From the NCBI GenBank assembly GCA_029237695.1, contig CM055265.1, forward strand, positions 44,199,331 to 44,263,330: a stretch of DNA of 64,000 bases, written 5' to 3'. The position numbers and the translations under genes were made by a program. Below the pieces are notes generated by a model, which saw only the letters and a program-made list of their open reading frames with translations, was not told where the DNA came from and made no database searches. Each line of letters starts with the position of its first letter. Within the stretch, counting starts at the first letter, position 1. Shown piece after piece: positions 22,601 to 37,600 of the stretch. The DNA comes from Conchocele bisecta (taxonomy: Eukaryota; Mollusca; Bivalvia; Lucinida; Thyasiridae).

Positions 22601-25600
22601 AGATGATGATAAACACCCATGTGAAGTTTCAAGGTAATGGGCAAAGTAGTTGCAGAGATATAGTATAATGAAAAACTTTAACCAAAAAACTTAACCAAAA
22701 ACTTTAACCAAAAAACTTAACCAAAAACTTTAACCAAAGAACTTAACCAAAAACTTTAACCAAAAAACTTAACCAAACAACTTAACCAAAAACTTTAACC
22801 GGACACACGTACGTACATACGTACGTACGCCAAAGTGCCGACTATATCACGCTTTTCGCAAGCGGGCGCAACAAAAACCAGTCGCAGTTATATGTGGCTG
22901 TGACTGGACAAATGGGGCTTATGGGATTTGTGACCAGAGTAGCTCCTGATCAAATAACGCACTCCTGTATCCCGACAATGATCTGCATTGCTTGTTGGAA
23001 GCATGACGGGCGTTTCATTGATGTAATGGCGAACAGTGCAGATCCTGATCGGACTGTGCGGATGCACAGACTGATCTGGATCTACACTGGTCGCAAAACC
23101 CATAAGCCCTATTTCTCCAGTCACGGCCACATATGTTAGGAAGAACTCAAAGACGGACTAACAGAATGTTAACAAACAGCTCAATTTACGAAACTGAAAT
23201 CATGGCAATCTTGAACATGATTGTGAAGTTACTCTACTCCAAAGGGCAAGTTATGGACTTGACATAAAATTGGTCAGCAAAAAAAACAACAGGAGACAGC
23301 AAAACAATAAAAATTGAAATTGCCATTCTTGCACATAACACACCTGTGGGTCATGGTCTATGTAGGTATTCAAATTACGGACCAGAAAAAAACAAAGGGA
23401 AACAACTAAAAAGAAAGTTAAGTCAGCGAGTTGTCATTCTGGCACGCATCATACCTTTAGGCGGTAACTACATATCAATACCATGTACCCACCATCAGCC
23501 GCGAGTGTGGTGAACAGAACCAAAGGATATTCTCCCTCTGCGAGTGCTGTGAGAAGAGCCTCTCCACGCGGGCCGTGACAACATTTTCCAGCCGGCCCAG
23601 GTGTTCCTCTATGTTGGGCGTGGCATCGGTGGGCTCCGGGCGCAGCTGCTCGTGCTCCAGTAGGCGGCGCTGGGCCTCCTCGTGTCGCTCGCGTTGGTCC
23701 GCCATCTCACATCGGAGATCCACTAGCTGCTGCTGCTGGATCCCCATGGCCGACACCAGGCTCTCTATACTCGCGTGGAGCTACAGACATAATACCAGTC
23801 TAGGAAATTTCCGAGCCGAGCCTGACATACTTGATATTTGCGACATAGGGAATAGCAGACTAGCATCCTTTGATATCCAGGCAAGACTAGGAAATGCATA
23901 GGAGGCTTGCCGAGGTATTCCTATCATTTCTTTGCAAGTCTGAGCAAATTAACCATTACACTGCTATCTTTTTGTCGTCTGCTGTTTAGTTTCTATTTTC
24001 CATTTCATCAAAAACATGCTTTGACAGCACTTTAGAATAATTTACAACATGCTTTGACAGCACTTCACAATCATTTCCATTGGAAATGATTCTGAAGTGC
24101 TGTCAAAACATGTTTTTATTGAGAAATAAGGTAAGATATAAAAGCAACAGCAGACGACAATTGTTGTGTGTAGCGGTGTAAGAGTTAAACTTGATATTTG
24201 TTATATAAATAATACTACACTAATGTCCTTTGATATCCATTTTATCAGACAAGGCTACAAAAAACATAGAAATTACAATGCTCGCCAAGGAAATGAAATG
24301 AATATGCTTTCCCAGAAACAGCTACGGTCATATAGGCATGGGACCACAGTTTAAAGTCTCATCCGACAGACAAGTGGGATGGAAATACTGTGAAAGTATT
24401 TTTCATGCCCAAGCATTCACAACCTTTAGCATTGAAATACTGGCGCCCGTTTCACTAAACTTTGTACGACTAAAATGTTCGTAAGTGCAAATTTATGAAC
24501 GTCTGGAAATTTCAATTGATGGATTTACATTTATTGAGCATAGGCTGCAAATGCAGCCTATGCTCAATAAATGTAAATCCAATAATTGTGTACAAGAAAA
24601 CGTTGTTAATGTGGAATTTACAGACTCATAATTCTGCACTTACGAACATGTCAGTCGTATGAAGTTTAGTGAAACGGCCCCCAGTATTCTACCCCTCAGC
24701 CAGTGAAAGCCCATACCTTGCTGTTTCCAAACAACTGAACCTGCTAATAATTGATATTGTTACAGAGAAAACTAGGTGTCTTGATATCAGGATTATCAGG
24801 CAAGGCTAGGAAACGTCTATGAATTCCTACAGTTTGCGAGACGAGCTTGACAAACTTAATACCAAAAGATACTGGTTTTCTATTTATCAGGTAATGTTGT
24901 TTGTTTGTTTGTTTGTTGGGGTTTAACGGCCTATCAACAGCCAAGGTCGGTCATTCAAGGTGGGGTCAATGGGTTTAGTACTAAATCCCATATATTACCT
25001 GTACAAATGGGGGGAGGGGGGAATCCCAAAATCAGAACTGAATATTTACAAGAACTATCTATATATTCAGTCCTGAAATCAGAATAATCCTGATCTGATA
25101 CCAGGACCTCGCCACATCAGAATCACTTGTCCCCCTCCCAAAAGCAGTAGGATCAGTCATAATCTTACTACTTTTATAATGGGCAATAACCAAATTCAAC
25201 TCCCAGGTAACAAAATAGCCAAAGATAAAAACGTACCTGAAGGCCAAACCAGGCAAATTGTGATTGCTATCAGAAGGAACCCCATACCGTTAATTTACTC
25301 CATATGGTAGTGGATGGGCAGATGAGATTCATTGAAAAGAACTTTACATTGCGTCATTACACTGACATTCAGTAATGTCATGTGACTTCGTTCAACCAAT
25401 GAAATGTCATGAAAAGTAGTTATGTCCAAAATTTATATCCCAGTAACTCCCACGCCAAACTACTTTCCGTAACCGTGAGGCGCAGTTAAAATAATTCTTA
25501 AGAAAACGGAAAAAAAACACATTTTCTTGATGAATTTATTTCAAATGCTGGAATTATAAGGAATGAATGGCCTTTTTGCGGAATTTATCGGGGATATAAA

Positions 25601-28600
25601 CTTGGAAAAGTCGCGGGAATACTTCGTCCAGTATTCCCGCGACTTTTCTAAGTTTATACCCTGATAAATTCCACAAAAAGGCCATTCATTCCTATAATGT
25701 CTCGCAGACGATGATTGATTCAATGATTGTTTTTTTTAAGTCCTTTCAATAGCAGAGTGCACAGTGGAACGGCTGACAGCGTAGACCCTGAACATCGCAA
25801 TGCTCATCCGCCTTGGCTGATCTGGGTCTACACTGGTCGCGAATGCCATTGCCCATTTCTCCGCCTACAGAGAGATGACCAGTGTGGGGCGTGAGAGGGG
25901 ACTTACCCGCTGTAGCTCCTTCGTGTCCATAACTTCACGGATAATCTCCTTGGGTACCTCCTGTACTTGTACCGCCCTCACAACTCTGCCAATGGACAAT
26001 TTCTAATGTTTTCCCCAGGATTAAAGAGGGGCATGCATGGTAAGGCCAGACTAGATGGCGGCGGCCTGCATGTCGCGCCTTGTGGCGAGGCATGGACACT
26101 AAAAAAAGAGATATAGTATAACGAAAAACTTTAACCAAAATACTTAACCAAACAACTTAACCAAAAAGTTTAACCGGACACACGTACGTACGCCAAAGTG
26201 CCGACTATATCACGCTTTCCGCAAGCGGGCGCGACAAAAACATTAACCAAAAACTTCAAAGTAATTTGACCTTGACATTGGGCACAGGGGCCGCACGGGA
26301 GGGGGGTAGAATGAAAATATAGATGTTGATAAACATGTGAAGTTTCAAGGTAATGGGCAAAGCAGTTGCAGTATAAAGTATAACGAAAAAAACTTTTAAC
26401 CAAAAAATAAAACCTTAAAAACTTAACCAAAAATTCAAGTAATTTGACCTTGACATGGGCACAGGGGAAAAAACTTTTACCAAAAAAACTTTAACAAAAA
26501 ACTTAACAAAAACTTAACCAAACAACTTAACCTAAAACTTCAAAGTAATTTGACCTTGACATTGGGCACAGGGGCCGCACGGGAGGGGGGTAGAATGAAA
26601 ATATAGATGATGATAAACACCCATGTGAAGTTTGAAGGTAATGGGCAAAGCAGTTGCAGAGATATAGTATAACGAAAAACTTTAACCAAGAAACTTAACC
26701 AAAAACTTTAACCAAAAAACTTAACCAAAAAAGTTAACCAAAAACTTTAACCAAAGAACTTAACCAAAAACTTCAAAGTAATTTGACCTTGACATTGGGC
26801 ACAGGGGCCGCACGGGAGGAGGGTAGATGAAAATATAGATGATGATAAACACCCATGTGAAGTTTCAAGGTAATGGGCAAAGCAGTTGCAGAGATATAGT
26901 ATAACGAAAAACGTTAACAACAAACTTTAACCAAAAAACTTAACCAAAGAACTTTAACCAAAGAACTTAACCAAAAACTTTAACCAAAAAACTTAACCAA
27001 AAACTTTAACCAAAGAACTTAACCAAAAACTTCAAAGTAATTTGATCTTGACATTGGGCACAGGGGCCGCACAGGAGGGGGGTAGAATGAAAATATAGAT
27101 GATGATAAACACCCATATGAAGTTTCAAGGTAATGGGCAAAGCAGTTGCAGAGATATAGTATAACGAAAAACTTTAACCAAAAAACTTAACCAAAAAAAC
27201 TTAACCAAAAACTTCAAAGTAATTTGACCTTGACATTGGGCACAGGGGCCGCACGGGAGGGGGGTAGAATGAAAATATAGATGATGATAAACACCCATAT
27301 GAAGTTTCAAGGTAATGGGCAAAGCAGTTGCAGAGATATAGTATAACGAAAAACTTTAACCAAAAAACTTAACCAAAAACTTTAACCAAAAAACTTAACC
27401 AAAAACTTCAAAGTAATTTGACCTTGACATTGGGCACAGGGGTGCGCACGGAGATGGGTAGAATGAAAATATAGATGATGATAAACACCCATGTGAAGTT
27501 TTAAGGTAATGGGCAAAGCAGTTGCAGAGATATAGTATAACGAAAAACTTAACCAAAAAACTTAACCAAAAACTTAACCAAAAACTTCAAAGTAATTTGA
27601 CCTTGACATTGGGCACAGGGGCCGCACGGGAGATGGGTAGAATGAAAATATAGATGATGATAAACACCCATGTGAAGTTTTAAGGTAATGGGCAAAGCAG
27701 TTGCAGAGATATAGTATAACGAAAAAACTTAACCAAAAAACTTAACCAAAAAACTTAACCAAAAACTTCAAAGTAATTTGACCTTGACATTGGGCACAGG
27801 GGCCGCACGGGAGATGGGTAGAATGAAAATATAGATGATGATAAACACCCATGTGAAGTTTTAAGGTAATGGGCAAAGCAGTTGCAGAGATATAGCATAA
27901 CGAAAAACTTAACCAAAAAACTTAACCAAAAAACTTAACCAAAAACTTAACCAAAGAACTTAACCAAAAACTTTAACCAAAAAACTTAACCCAAAACTTT
28001 AACCAAAGAACTTAACCAAAAATTTCAAAGTAATTTGACCTTGACATTGGGCACAGGGGCCGCACAGGAGGGGGTAGAATGAAAATATAGATGATGATAA
28101 ACACGCATATGAAGTTTCAAGGTAATGGGCAAAGCAGTTGCAGAGATATAGTATAACGAAAAACTTTAACCAAAAAACTTAACCAAAAACTTCAAAGTAA
28201 TTTGACCTTGACATTGGGCACAGGGGCCGCACAGGAGGGGGTGGGTAGAATGAAAATATAGATGATGATAAACACCCATGTGAAGTTTCAAGGTAATGGG
28301 CAAAGCAGTTGCAGATATGAGGTATTAACGAAAAAACTTTTAACGAAAAACTTTGGACCAAAAAAAACCTTAACAAAAAATCTTAACCTAAAAACGTTAA
28401 CCAAAGATTTAACCCAAAACTTTAACAAAAAAACTTAACCAAAATCAACTTAACCAAAAAACTTAACCAAAAACTTTAGCCAAAGAACTTAACCAAAAAC
28501 TTTAACCAAAAAACTTAACCTTACAGCTTAACCAAAAACATTAACCGGACACACGTACGTACGTATGTACGTACGTACGTACGTACGTACGTACGTACGT

Positions 28601-31600
28601 ACGTACGCCAAACGGCCGACTATATCGCGCTTTCCGCAAGCGGGCGCGACAATAAAAAACCGGGAGCATTCAGCCCAGTAAATTTTTATTTTCGCATGGG
28701 GAATATTTATCACGCAAAAAAACATTTTCAATATTACCTGAAAATTACATCCTCATAAATGTATAAATGTTCGTCACATTATTATGGCAGCAATTTCCCA
28801 CCCACATTTAAAACAACTAAATGTGAAGAAATCCCTAAAATGATTTTGTATATTGTAATTGTTATTACTCATTCAAAGTTAGTGAAATGGGCCCCAGCAT
28901 AGTGAAGGAGCAATGATACATTACCTGGGTGAAGCATTGAAGCTTGTCGAACCTGCGACTGGAGCTGGCTTCGGCTCATTCTTGCTCTCGATGCTGTAAA
29001 TTAAATACACATACGCATGTGAACCAATTCATCATCTATTGTCAATAGCATAAAGGCCAGTACAGTAGCGCTTGATGTGACATCATGTAAAACAGAAAAA
29101 CTGTCTGTAATCTAGTAGTTACGATGGAATAGTAAAGTTTGTGCTGCATATCATTATATTTTTTTGCATCATTGCTGTCAACACAAAAAAGGTAAAATTC
29201 ACCAAACACACATGATAATGATATTGCTTGAGCATGATGGGTGATTCATTGATGGAACAGTGCAGATCCTTATCAGACTGTGTGGATGCACAGACTGATT
29301 TGGATCTACACCCGCAAAACCCATAAGACCAAAATCATGGAATAAACCAGACCATTCACCTTTCCTCTGATGGCTCTTGTTCCTCCTCTATATCCTCAGT
29401 GTCATCCTCGTCTATCTCCCCATCCTTGGCTCCGTCCTCATCTTCCCCCTCCCCCTCAATCTCCTCATCTTCCAGCACCACGTCATCATCATCTTCATTA
29501 TCGTCATCATTGTCATCATCTTCATTATCATCATTGCCATTGTCCTGGTTATCCTGCCCATCATCCTGGGTGCTACAGAGAACACAAGGCGCCGTAATAA
29601 CCAACCCTTACTCAAAGGCGATTGAACTCTCCCCAACCCCCACACCCATTTCTGCCATTACTGTCCGTTTCACGAAACTTGCCCAAATTTTACAGCCATA
29701 TACAAACAATGCAAAATATTAAATTTTATCAAAATTTAAGAATGAGCCTTCTTTTTAATTTGTGAAATTTGGTCAAGTATTGATTTTATTACGAAAAATT
29801 ATTTCTCTATGGGAATTTAACATGGGGGAAAAAGAGGTAAAGGAGTGTGGGAGGAGTCAAAAAAAAAAAAAAAATGGAAATTGACTCCAAAACCTAGCTC
29901 GATAGCTTGGATATGATCTAACTAAGAAAACAAGTTAAATTTTGAAAATCAGTCCGGTATTTCTGAAATTCTAAGAAAACAAGTTAAATTTTGAAAATCA
30001 GTCCGGTATTTCTGAAATTCAAAAGAATTTCCCCATGTTAAATCCCCATAGACATCTTCACTCTGTGAAGATGTCTATGGGGATTTAACATGGGGAAATT
30101 GTTTTTTCGCAATAAAATCAATATTTGACATGGGGGGAAAAAGAGCTGATGCATGTGCACGAGGAGTCGAAAAATGAAAATAAAATGGAAATTTACCCTG
30201 AAACCTGGCTAGATCGCTTGGAAATGATCCAACTAAGAAAACAAGTTAGATTTTGAAAATCGGTCCACTATTTGTGAAATTATAAAAAAGTTCCCCAAAG
30301 TTAAATCACTATAGACATCATAGATATTAACATGGGGAAATTGGTTTTCGTAATAAAATCTTGATTTGGACCAAATTTCACGAAATATAAAGAAGGCTCA
30401 TTCTGAAAGGTAGATGCCCACTCAGTAGGCACAAAATGTTCTTTATAGGAATTAACAAGTGTATAATTGTGCCGCTATTCTAAAAATTACGAGTGCCCGC
30501 TATACACAATAATTTAGTAATAATTTTACTGATAGTAAACCGATAGCAACTGTCCCAAATAAGCTACGGGCACTGTCATGCTGGTATTATTCCGAGTCAT
30601 ATAATGCAATACGCATAGCATAATCAGGCCAATTGGATCAGTCTAATGTTAGTATGGGGAAAGGAATCTTGGTGGTGCTGGAAAACTAATCTGCGAGTAT
30701 AACAGTTTATATATAGCGAGTCGATTCGTTATAGGAATGAATGGCCTTTTTGTGGAATTTATCGGGGTATAAACTTGGAAAAGTCGCGGGAATACTGGAC
30801 GAAGTTTATATCCCCGATAAATTCCACAAAAAGGCCATTCATTCCTTATAATTCCAGCATTTGAAATAAATTCATCAAGAAAATGTGTTTATTTTCCGTT
30901 TTCTTAAGAATTATTTTAACTGCGCCTCACGGTTACGGAAAGTAGTTCGGCGTGGGAGTTTACTGGGATATAAATTTTGGACAGAGACTTGCTACGGGCC
31001 AATCAAATGTTAGGGAATTGTGTAAATATTTTTGTGCTGGAATTATTTGGTGGTAAATTGAGCAGGAAAATGCTATTAATTTGCCCAATTTTAATGGTTA
31101 CATAAACATTTCAAGAGCAATTTCAATATTATTACTTTTTAGTAAAATTTACGAGTCTATTTTTATTTCGGTAAATGTGGTCAAATAGCAATTTTACTAT
31201 GAAAAACAATTTCCCTATGGCAATTTAAAATTGGTGAACATGTCTATGGGGATTTAACATGGGGGAAAACATGTCTATGGGGATTTAACATGGGGGAATG
31301 TTTCTACATCTGTACATAAAGTACACATTTTAAAATTTTACTTTTGTTTTCTTGGTTACATAATTTCCAAGCTACTTAGCGAGGTCTTGTGATAAAAAAG
31401 CAGTAGTATGCTGTATACCTATCATCTGCGAGCCTCTGCCCATCGCCGTCGACATCGGGGGGTTTGGGCCACGCCCTGAGTACGGGGTCCCCATCACTGC
31501 CCGTGGAGGCCGTCATTGTCCCCTCCACGTCCAGGTCCGTTCCATCGAAGGGCTGGGTTCCCTCGTCGGGCTGTCCATCAGAGAACGAGTCATCTCCCAT

Positions 31601-34600
31601 CACCTCCGCCACCTCCTCGTCCATCTCGTCGTAGGAACTCTGCGATTTCTGGTGCACGCGATTCTCACTCACCTCAAACAGGCCCGTACTCTCCGTGCTG
31701 TCAATCACATTCTATAACAAAACAACGGCATCGTTATCACTAAGCTAATCCCCTGGTAGCATTGATAGTAAACAAATTTTAAAGAAAAATAACATTTTGC
31801 CTTACAAACAAGGTGAACGTAAGCTCAGTGAACTTGACCATCGGCGGTTGAACGTGGGTCATATGCAAAACAAAGCACCATCCCTAGACACACATTGTAG
31901 TCAAATATTATCAAAATCAGTGAAGAAGTTCATAAGTTATTGAAAAATGAAAGGTGTTACTAAAGCAAGCACATACATACGCACGTTCATGCACTAACGA
32001 TATCCCATCTTGAAATCGGTGGGGATAATTATTTTTGTACAACACAACACTTAAATTGCGTCGTCTACCAAAGCTGCAGATCAGGAATTGGACATTTGGG
32101 TATAGTTATGCATATGTTTTTATATCAATTGGATATTTTAAATTTTTAACATTAAAAACATTAGCAGTAAGAGAAATATTACCTCCACATCTTGTCATTC
32201 ATTTGTCTGGCTAAAGAAGTTAGAAAGTCAAAATATTTTTCACATTGTTTTTAATTTCGTATCCAAAATATATGTTGTGACCACTCCTATGAACCGTCTT
32301 GATGAGACATTTCAAATGGTAGTCATAAACTATACTTCTAGTACAGTAAGAGAAAAATTTACCTGCACATCTTGTCGTTCATTCGCCTGGCTGAAGTTAC
32401 CAGAAAATCAAAATATTTTCCACAACCTTTTTTCTCTTTCTGTAATATTTAAAATATCTGTCTTGACCACTTATTTGAACCGTCTGGACAGTAAGAGAAA
32501 TACGTACCTGCACGTCTTGCCGTTCATTCGTCTGGCTGAAGAAGTCGTCCACGTCCTGCTGCGACTGTGCAGTGGGAGTTACCTCCCCCTGGTTGACCTC
32601 CCGGCTGGAGGTGGGCGTGGCCAGCTCGTCCTCCTCCACACTGGTGATGGGGGGCAAGGGCAGGGAACCTGGGGTCGCCTCCTTGTCTGGGGGCGGGGGG
32701 GATGGGCGGTCGGCAGGCGGTGTTGTGGGCGTCTGGGTGATCGTACTGCTGGTGCTGCTACGTGGTGACAGGAAGTCATCCTGCATCGCCGACACCTGAG
32801 GGAAAACGCGAGTGTTTATCGTTGCAGCCGACGTCACTGCAGCAGCTAGGGTCATAATAGAGACGGGGGGCTTGGTAGTGCAAGGGTTTAACATGCCAAT
32901 AGCGGAGCTTCAGTTTCAAACAGGACAGGGTTTAATGTCCCAACAACAGCTATGGTCATACAGTTACGTGGCCTCAGTTTCAAAAAGTAAAGTGCAAAGG
33001 TTTAACATACCAGCTAAGGACATATAGAGACAGAGCCCTTGGTTTCAAAAAATGAAAGTTATTTTGTTTGTTGGTGTTTAACGGCCTAGCAACAGCTAAG
33101 GTCATTTAAGGCCCAACCAACAGGTTTGATCCCAACAACAGCTAAGGTCATATAGAGATGGGACCTCGGTTTCAAAAAGGACAAGTGTTTAACATCCCAG
33201 AAACGGATATGGCCATAAAGTCTCATCAGAAAGACCAATGGGATGGAAATACAGTGCGACCCCGTTAGTACACGGAAGTCTGGCGACATACAACCTTCCA
33301 TGTTGCTTATCCGAACAGTGCTATATCCGTTCTCGCCCAAGACGCATCATAATGTCAACAAAAAATACATGTACACTGTACACTCTGACTGCGAATGAAC
33401 GACGTCGCCAATGCCTATAATATGCCATAAGTTTTCACTGTTATCTTCGCATGTAATAAATATATTGAATCCAAGTTTTATTTATTCATCATGTTCATGT
33501 AGAATGTAGATCTACGCAGGTCCGTGCAATCCATTATTGTAAACGCGTGTAGAAAAAAGTGTAGTAAACACGTGTAGATCATTCGATGACACAATGACCC
33601 AAGGCCAATGACCGATATCCTGTTCCATCAGCTGCAACGCCACGTGACAAGCTCGTGCGTTGCAATCCGTGTTTACTCCTATGGTGAGCACAGGTGGAAG
33701 ACTCGGACCTATGACACCAAAATAAATGCCTATTAAAAAAATCCCATTATCCCACCCACCTGGTATCGTACTGTACATGACGTTAATAATAGAACGAGAT
33801 CAAGTGGGTGGGGTAATGGATATTTTTGTAATGGTCATTTTCTTTGTGTCACACGTCCGACTATTCCACCTGTGGGTTTGAGTACGCACAGAGTTAACCC
33901 TTTCAACACCGCAGACCTGTATAGACATGTTTTGCCCGACGTGTTATACTATTGCGCCAGTTCATGAGGTAATCAGGCTTATCACGTGAGATTTTCGACG
34001 AAGATGAATCTGATAATAGTGTACATTTTCTGTAAACGATATCGAATGTTGACGAATATTAAATTAGTAATTATTACGCATTTGCTCTGAAAATGTTATC
34101 AACTTTCCGATATATTTGCAGAAAAAAAGTCAAATCATTCACGGTGAAAATCTCAGTTATATAATAAAGTTGATTATCTCCTGCACTGGCTCAATTATGA
34201 CGTAGCGAAACAAGGCCAGTTGTCACGTACACATTTGCTGTAACAATTTAGTTAATCTGGGTTGAGTTAATCTGCGCGACTGATACGCGATCTCCGATTG
34301 GTCAGCCTTTACACCTAATTAATATTCCACCAATGGTGAGCGCGAACGCATGCCGGAAAAATGAAATCGAGCACATAACAATTAGCACTGCTTTGTTACT
34401 GGGACCAATAATTGATCTTATTCCCAGTTTGCTCGGATTAATTTACGAAATGTGCAAACGTGATCAGCTGCACATTCACATCGGTGTCAGAGATAAAAGG
34501 AGGCTATGCGTCCATAAAAAAAATAAAATAATAATAAAAAAAAATATAATAATTCGTCCATTTTGGGTCTAATTTGGGAAAGAATCGCAAATTTAACACG

Positions 34601-37600
34601 ATTTCTGACAATAGTCGTGTTACAAATTTAACACGATTTTGATATACAAATAGGCAAACAATTCGGGAGCCAAGGCACAACCGTGTACTAACCGAAATCG
34701 TGTTATAGTGAAGCGTGTACTAACGGGGTCGCACTGTACCATGAAAGTATTTTTTCATGCCTAGGATGGAGATTGAACTCACGACTGCCGGTATTAAGTG
34801 AAAGGGAGAAGTTGATGCTCTACACACTAGACTACCAAGCCATCCCTCACCTGGGTGAAGCTGCTCGTACTGGAGGCACTGCCGCGGGCGGTGTCCAGGG
34901 TGGTATCGTCGTACTGGGGTCGCGTGTTACTGCCCCCGCTGCTGCGTACACTGTCCAGTGCACTGTCATCTGCATACTGCTTCCTGCAAACATGAGACAA
35001 TACCAGCGGCCCGTTTCACTAAACTTTGTACAACTAACATGTTCGTAAGGGCAAATTTAGGATTGTCTGAAAATTTCAATTGATGGATTTACATTTATTG
35101 AGCATAAGCTGCATGCATATGCAGCCTATGTTGAATAAATGTAAATCAAATAATTGTTTACAAGAAAAGGTTAATGTGAAATTTACATACTATCATAATC
35201 TTGCACTTACAAACATTTTAGTCGCACAAAGTTGAGTGAAACGCGCCCCAGGGTAGTCCCTTTGACATCACGTTTATCAGGCCACGGGCGATTGAACTTG
35301 CCCAATTCCGCCGTTAGACGTCCCAGTTGGACATCTAATGGTGGAATGTGGGAAGTTCAGTGAACAGGCCAGCGCACTGTCATGGAGAATACCAGGCTAC
35401 TGTTTGTTCCATGGTTTTCTGTTGACCTACTTTCGGTCATTAACTCTTTGCATACTAGCGGCATGCAGTATATGTTTTATAGAGTATATGTTTTATTTCT
35501 CTCTGTAAATATGTCTTGAAATTTCATTAGAATTGTGTTATTAGAATTGTGTCCTCTGGACACAATTCTAATGAAATTCCAAGACATATTCACGACATTT
35601 ATAAGGAGAAATAAAAGAAAATATAATGAATTGTCATCTGCTATTTTTGAACTATTTATAGCCCACAAGTTTCCCAGCATGCAAAGAGTTAAACGCAGAA
35701 AATCCCAAAAATATCCAAACTCTGTAGTAAACATTGCAAGTCAGCTCCCAAATTTTTTTTTGCTGTACGAAATTTTGACAAATATTGATTTTATGATTTT
35801 ATAGGGAAAATACAATGTTTTATTAGTTGCACCATCTCCAAGCTATCTAACCAGGTTACGGAGTCACTTTCCAAGATCTGGCAGCAGCCAGTATTGGATA
35901 AATATTGCAAGTGGCTACAACTGCGACCACAGGAATCCCACACCAACGGAGCCATGGTGGCCAGTGTGATGTAGTGTCCGTACCTGGGGCTGGAGGTGAA
36001 GGCGTCGGGTGTCATCAGTATGGGGTGGCTCAAAGAGCTGGCACCACTGTCTAGGGCGGAGAACGAGAGTTCAGTGCGGTCACTGTCGCCCTCCCCACCC
36101 ATACTCACGTCCGACAGCGCGTCCATCACACCTGTAACACACAAAGGGGGCCCAGTGTCAGAGCTCCAGATATGGTGCGTATCGACATAATAATTCCAGC
36201 ACAAAAATATGTACACAATTCCCTAACATTTGATTGGCCCGTAGCAAGTCTCCGTCCAAAATTTATATCCCAGTAAACTCCATGCCGAACTACTTTCCAT
36301 AACCGTGAGGCGCAGTTAAAATAATTCTTAAGAAAACGGAAAATAAACACATTTTCTTGATGAATTTATTTCAAATGCTGGAATTATAAGGAATGAATGG
36401 CCTTTTTGTGGAAATTATCGGCGATATAAACTTGAAAAAGTCGCGGGAATACTGGACGAGGCCTTCCGGCCTTCGTCCAGTATTCCCTCGATTTTTCCAA
36501 GTTTATACCCCGATAAATTCCACAAAAAGGCCATTCATTCCTATATAATACGCACTTAATTTAGCAGTATACGCATTGATTATCAAAAGTAACAGTACAA
36601 AATACTCACAGCAATGTGAAAATACACATTGATTTTCAAACCGAGTAGTGAAAATACTGTAATAAAGTTGAATTTATTTTACTTAGTTGAGCTGCAGTTT
36701 GCTTTTTGCAACTCAAATAAGTGAATTTTTAAATTTGTTTCATTTTTTATCATGTGTTTCCCTATTTAACATTAAAGGAAGACAATCAATAATACATTGT
36801 AAAAGTAAAATACACATTGAATTTGAACTATGGGGGTATAATACTCTTTAGATACAAAAATTATCCGGAGGTCAGCCCAGTGCACTATATTTCGTACGAC
36901 TAAGAGGTTTGTAAGTGCAAAACTACAATGGACAACAAATTCGAAATAACAGCCAATTTTTAGAACTCTTTCGTGACAGGTTCAGTGATGCCTATATGTA
37001 GCTAGTATATGGATATGATTCATTAGTGAGCCAAATTGGTGTGTTGTGTAAAATTATAAGGTTCTTTGCACAAATACTTTTATTGTACAAAGTTCAGTGT
37101 AACACACAATGGTGGGATAGGTGCAAGGTGTGTAGACAACCATTTAAAAAAGGGGCCCTTTACAACTTTTTTACAAAAAATTGTGCGTAGTACAAGCAAA
37201 GTCCATCAGCCCTGTAACACACATGGCTGTCAGTGGAGACATGGGGCTATGGGTTATGCGACCAGTGTAGGGGAGGGAGGAATAATGTAGGCATTAAGCC
37301 AGCCATTTGGAGAAAGGGACCTTTTCTGTCATTTTTGGGAAAAAAATTGCGCATATCGCAAGCTAAATTTGCAAAAATATTTGACACAATATTTTCAAGT
37401 AGACAATTTTGTGATACGACACACTGTGAGTGAAAAGTAAAACAACAAGAGCTGTAGGAGAACAGCATAGCTCGACTACGAGGGTTGTCGATGTACACAT
37501 AGCTTGACAAACAAGGTGGCTGCGGCCTGCATAAAAACTTTAACCAAGGTTGACTAAAAAACTTAACCAAGGGAAATTAAGTAAGTAATTGAAGGTTAAA

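Noticed and set aside
26170..28376. Repeated minus-strand ORFs containing HLYFHSTPLPCGPCAQCQGQ
   Set aside because: They recur once per satellite unit and follow unit boundaries; no sign of selection on protein.
29370..29722. Several plus-strand and minus-strand ORFs with His/Pro, Ile/Val or Ser runs
   Set aside because: All are shadows of EDC4 exon 17, whose GAT/GAA-rich DNA leaves every frame open.
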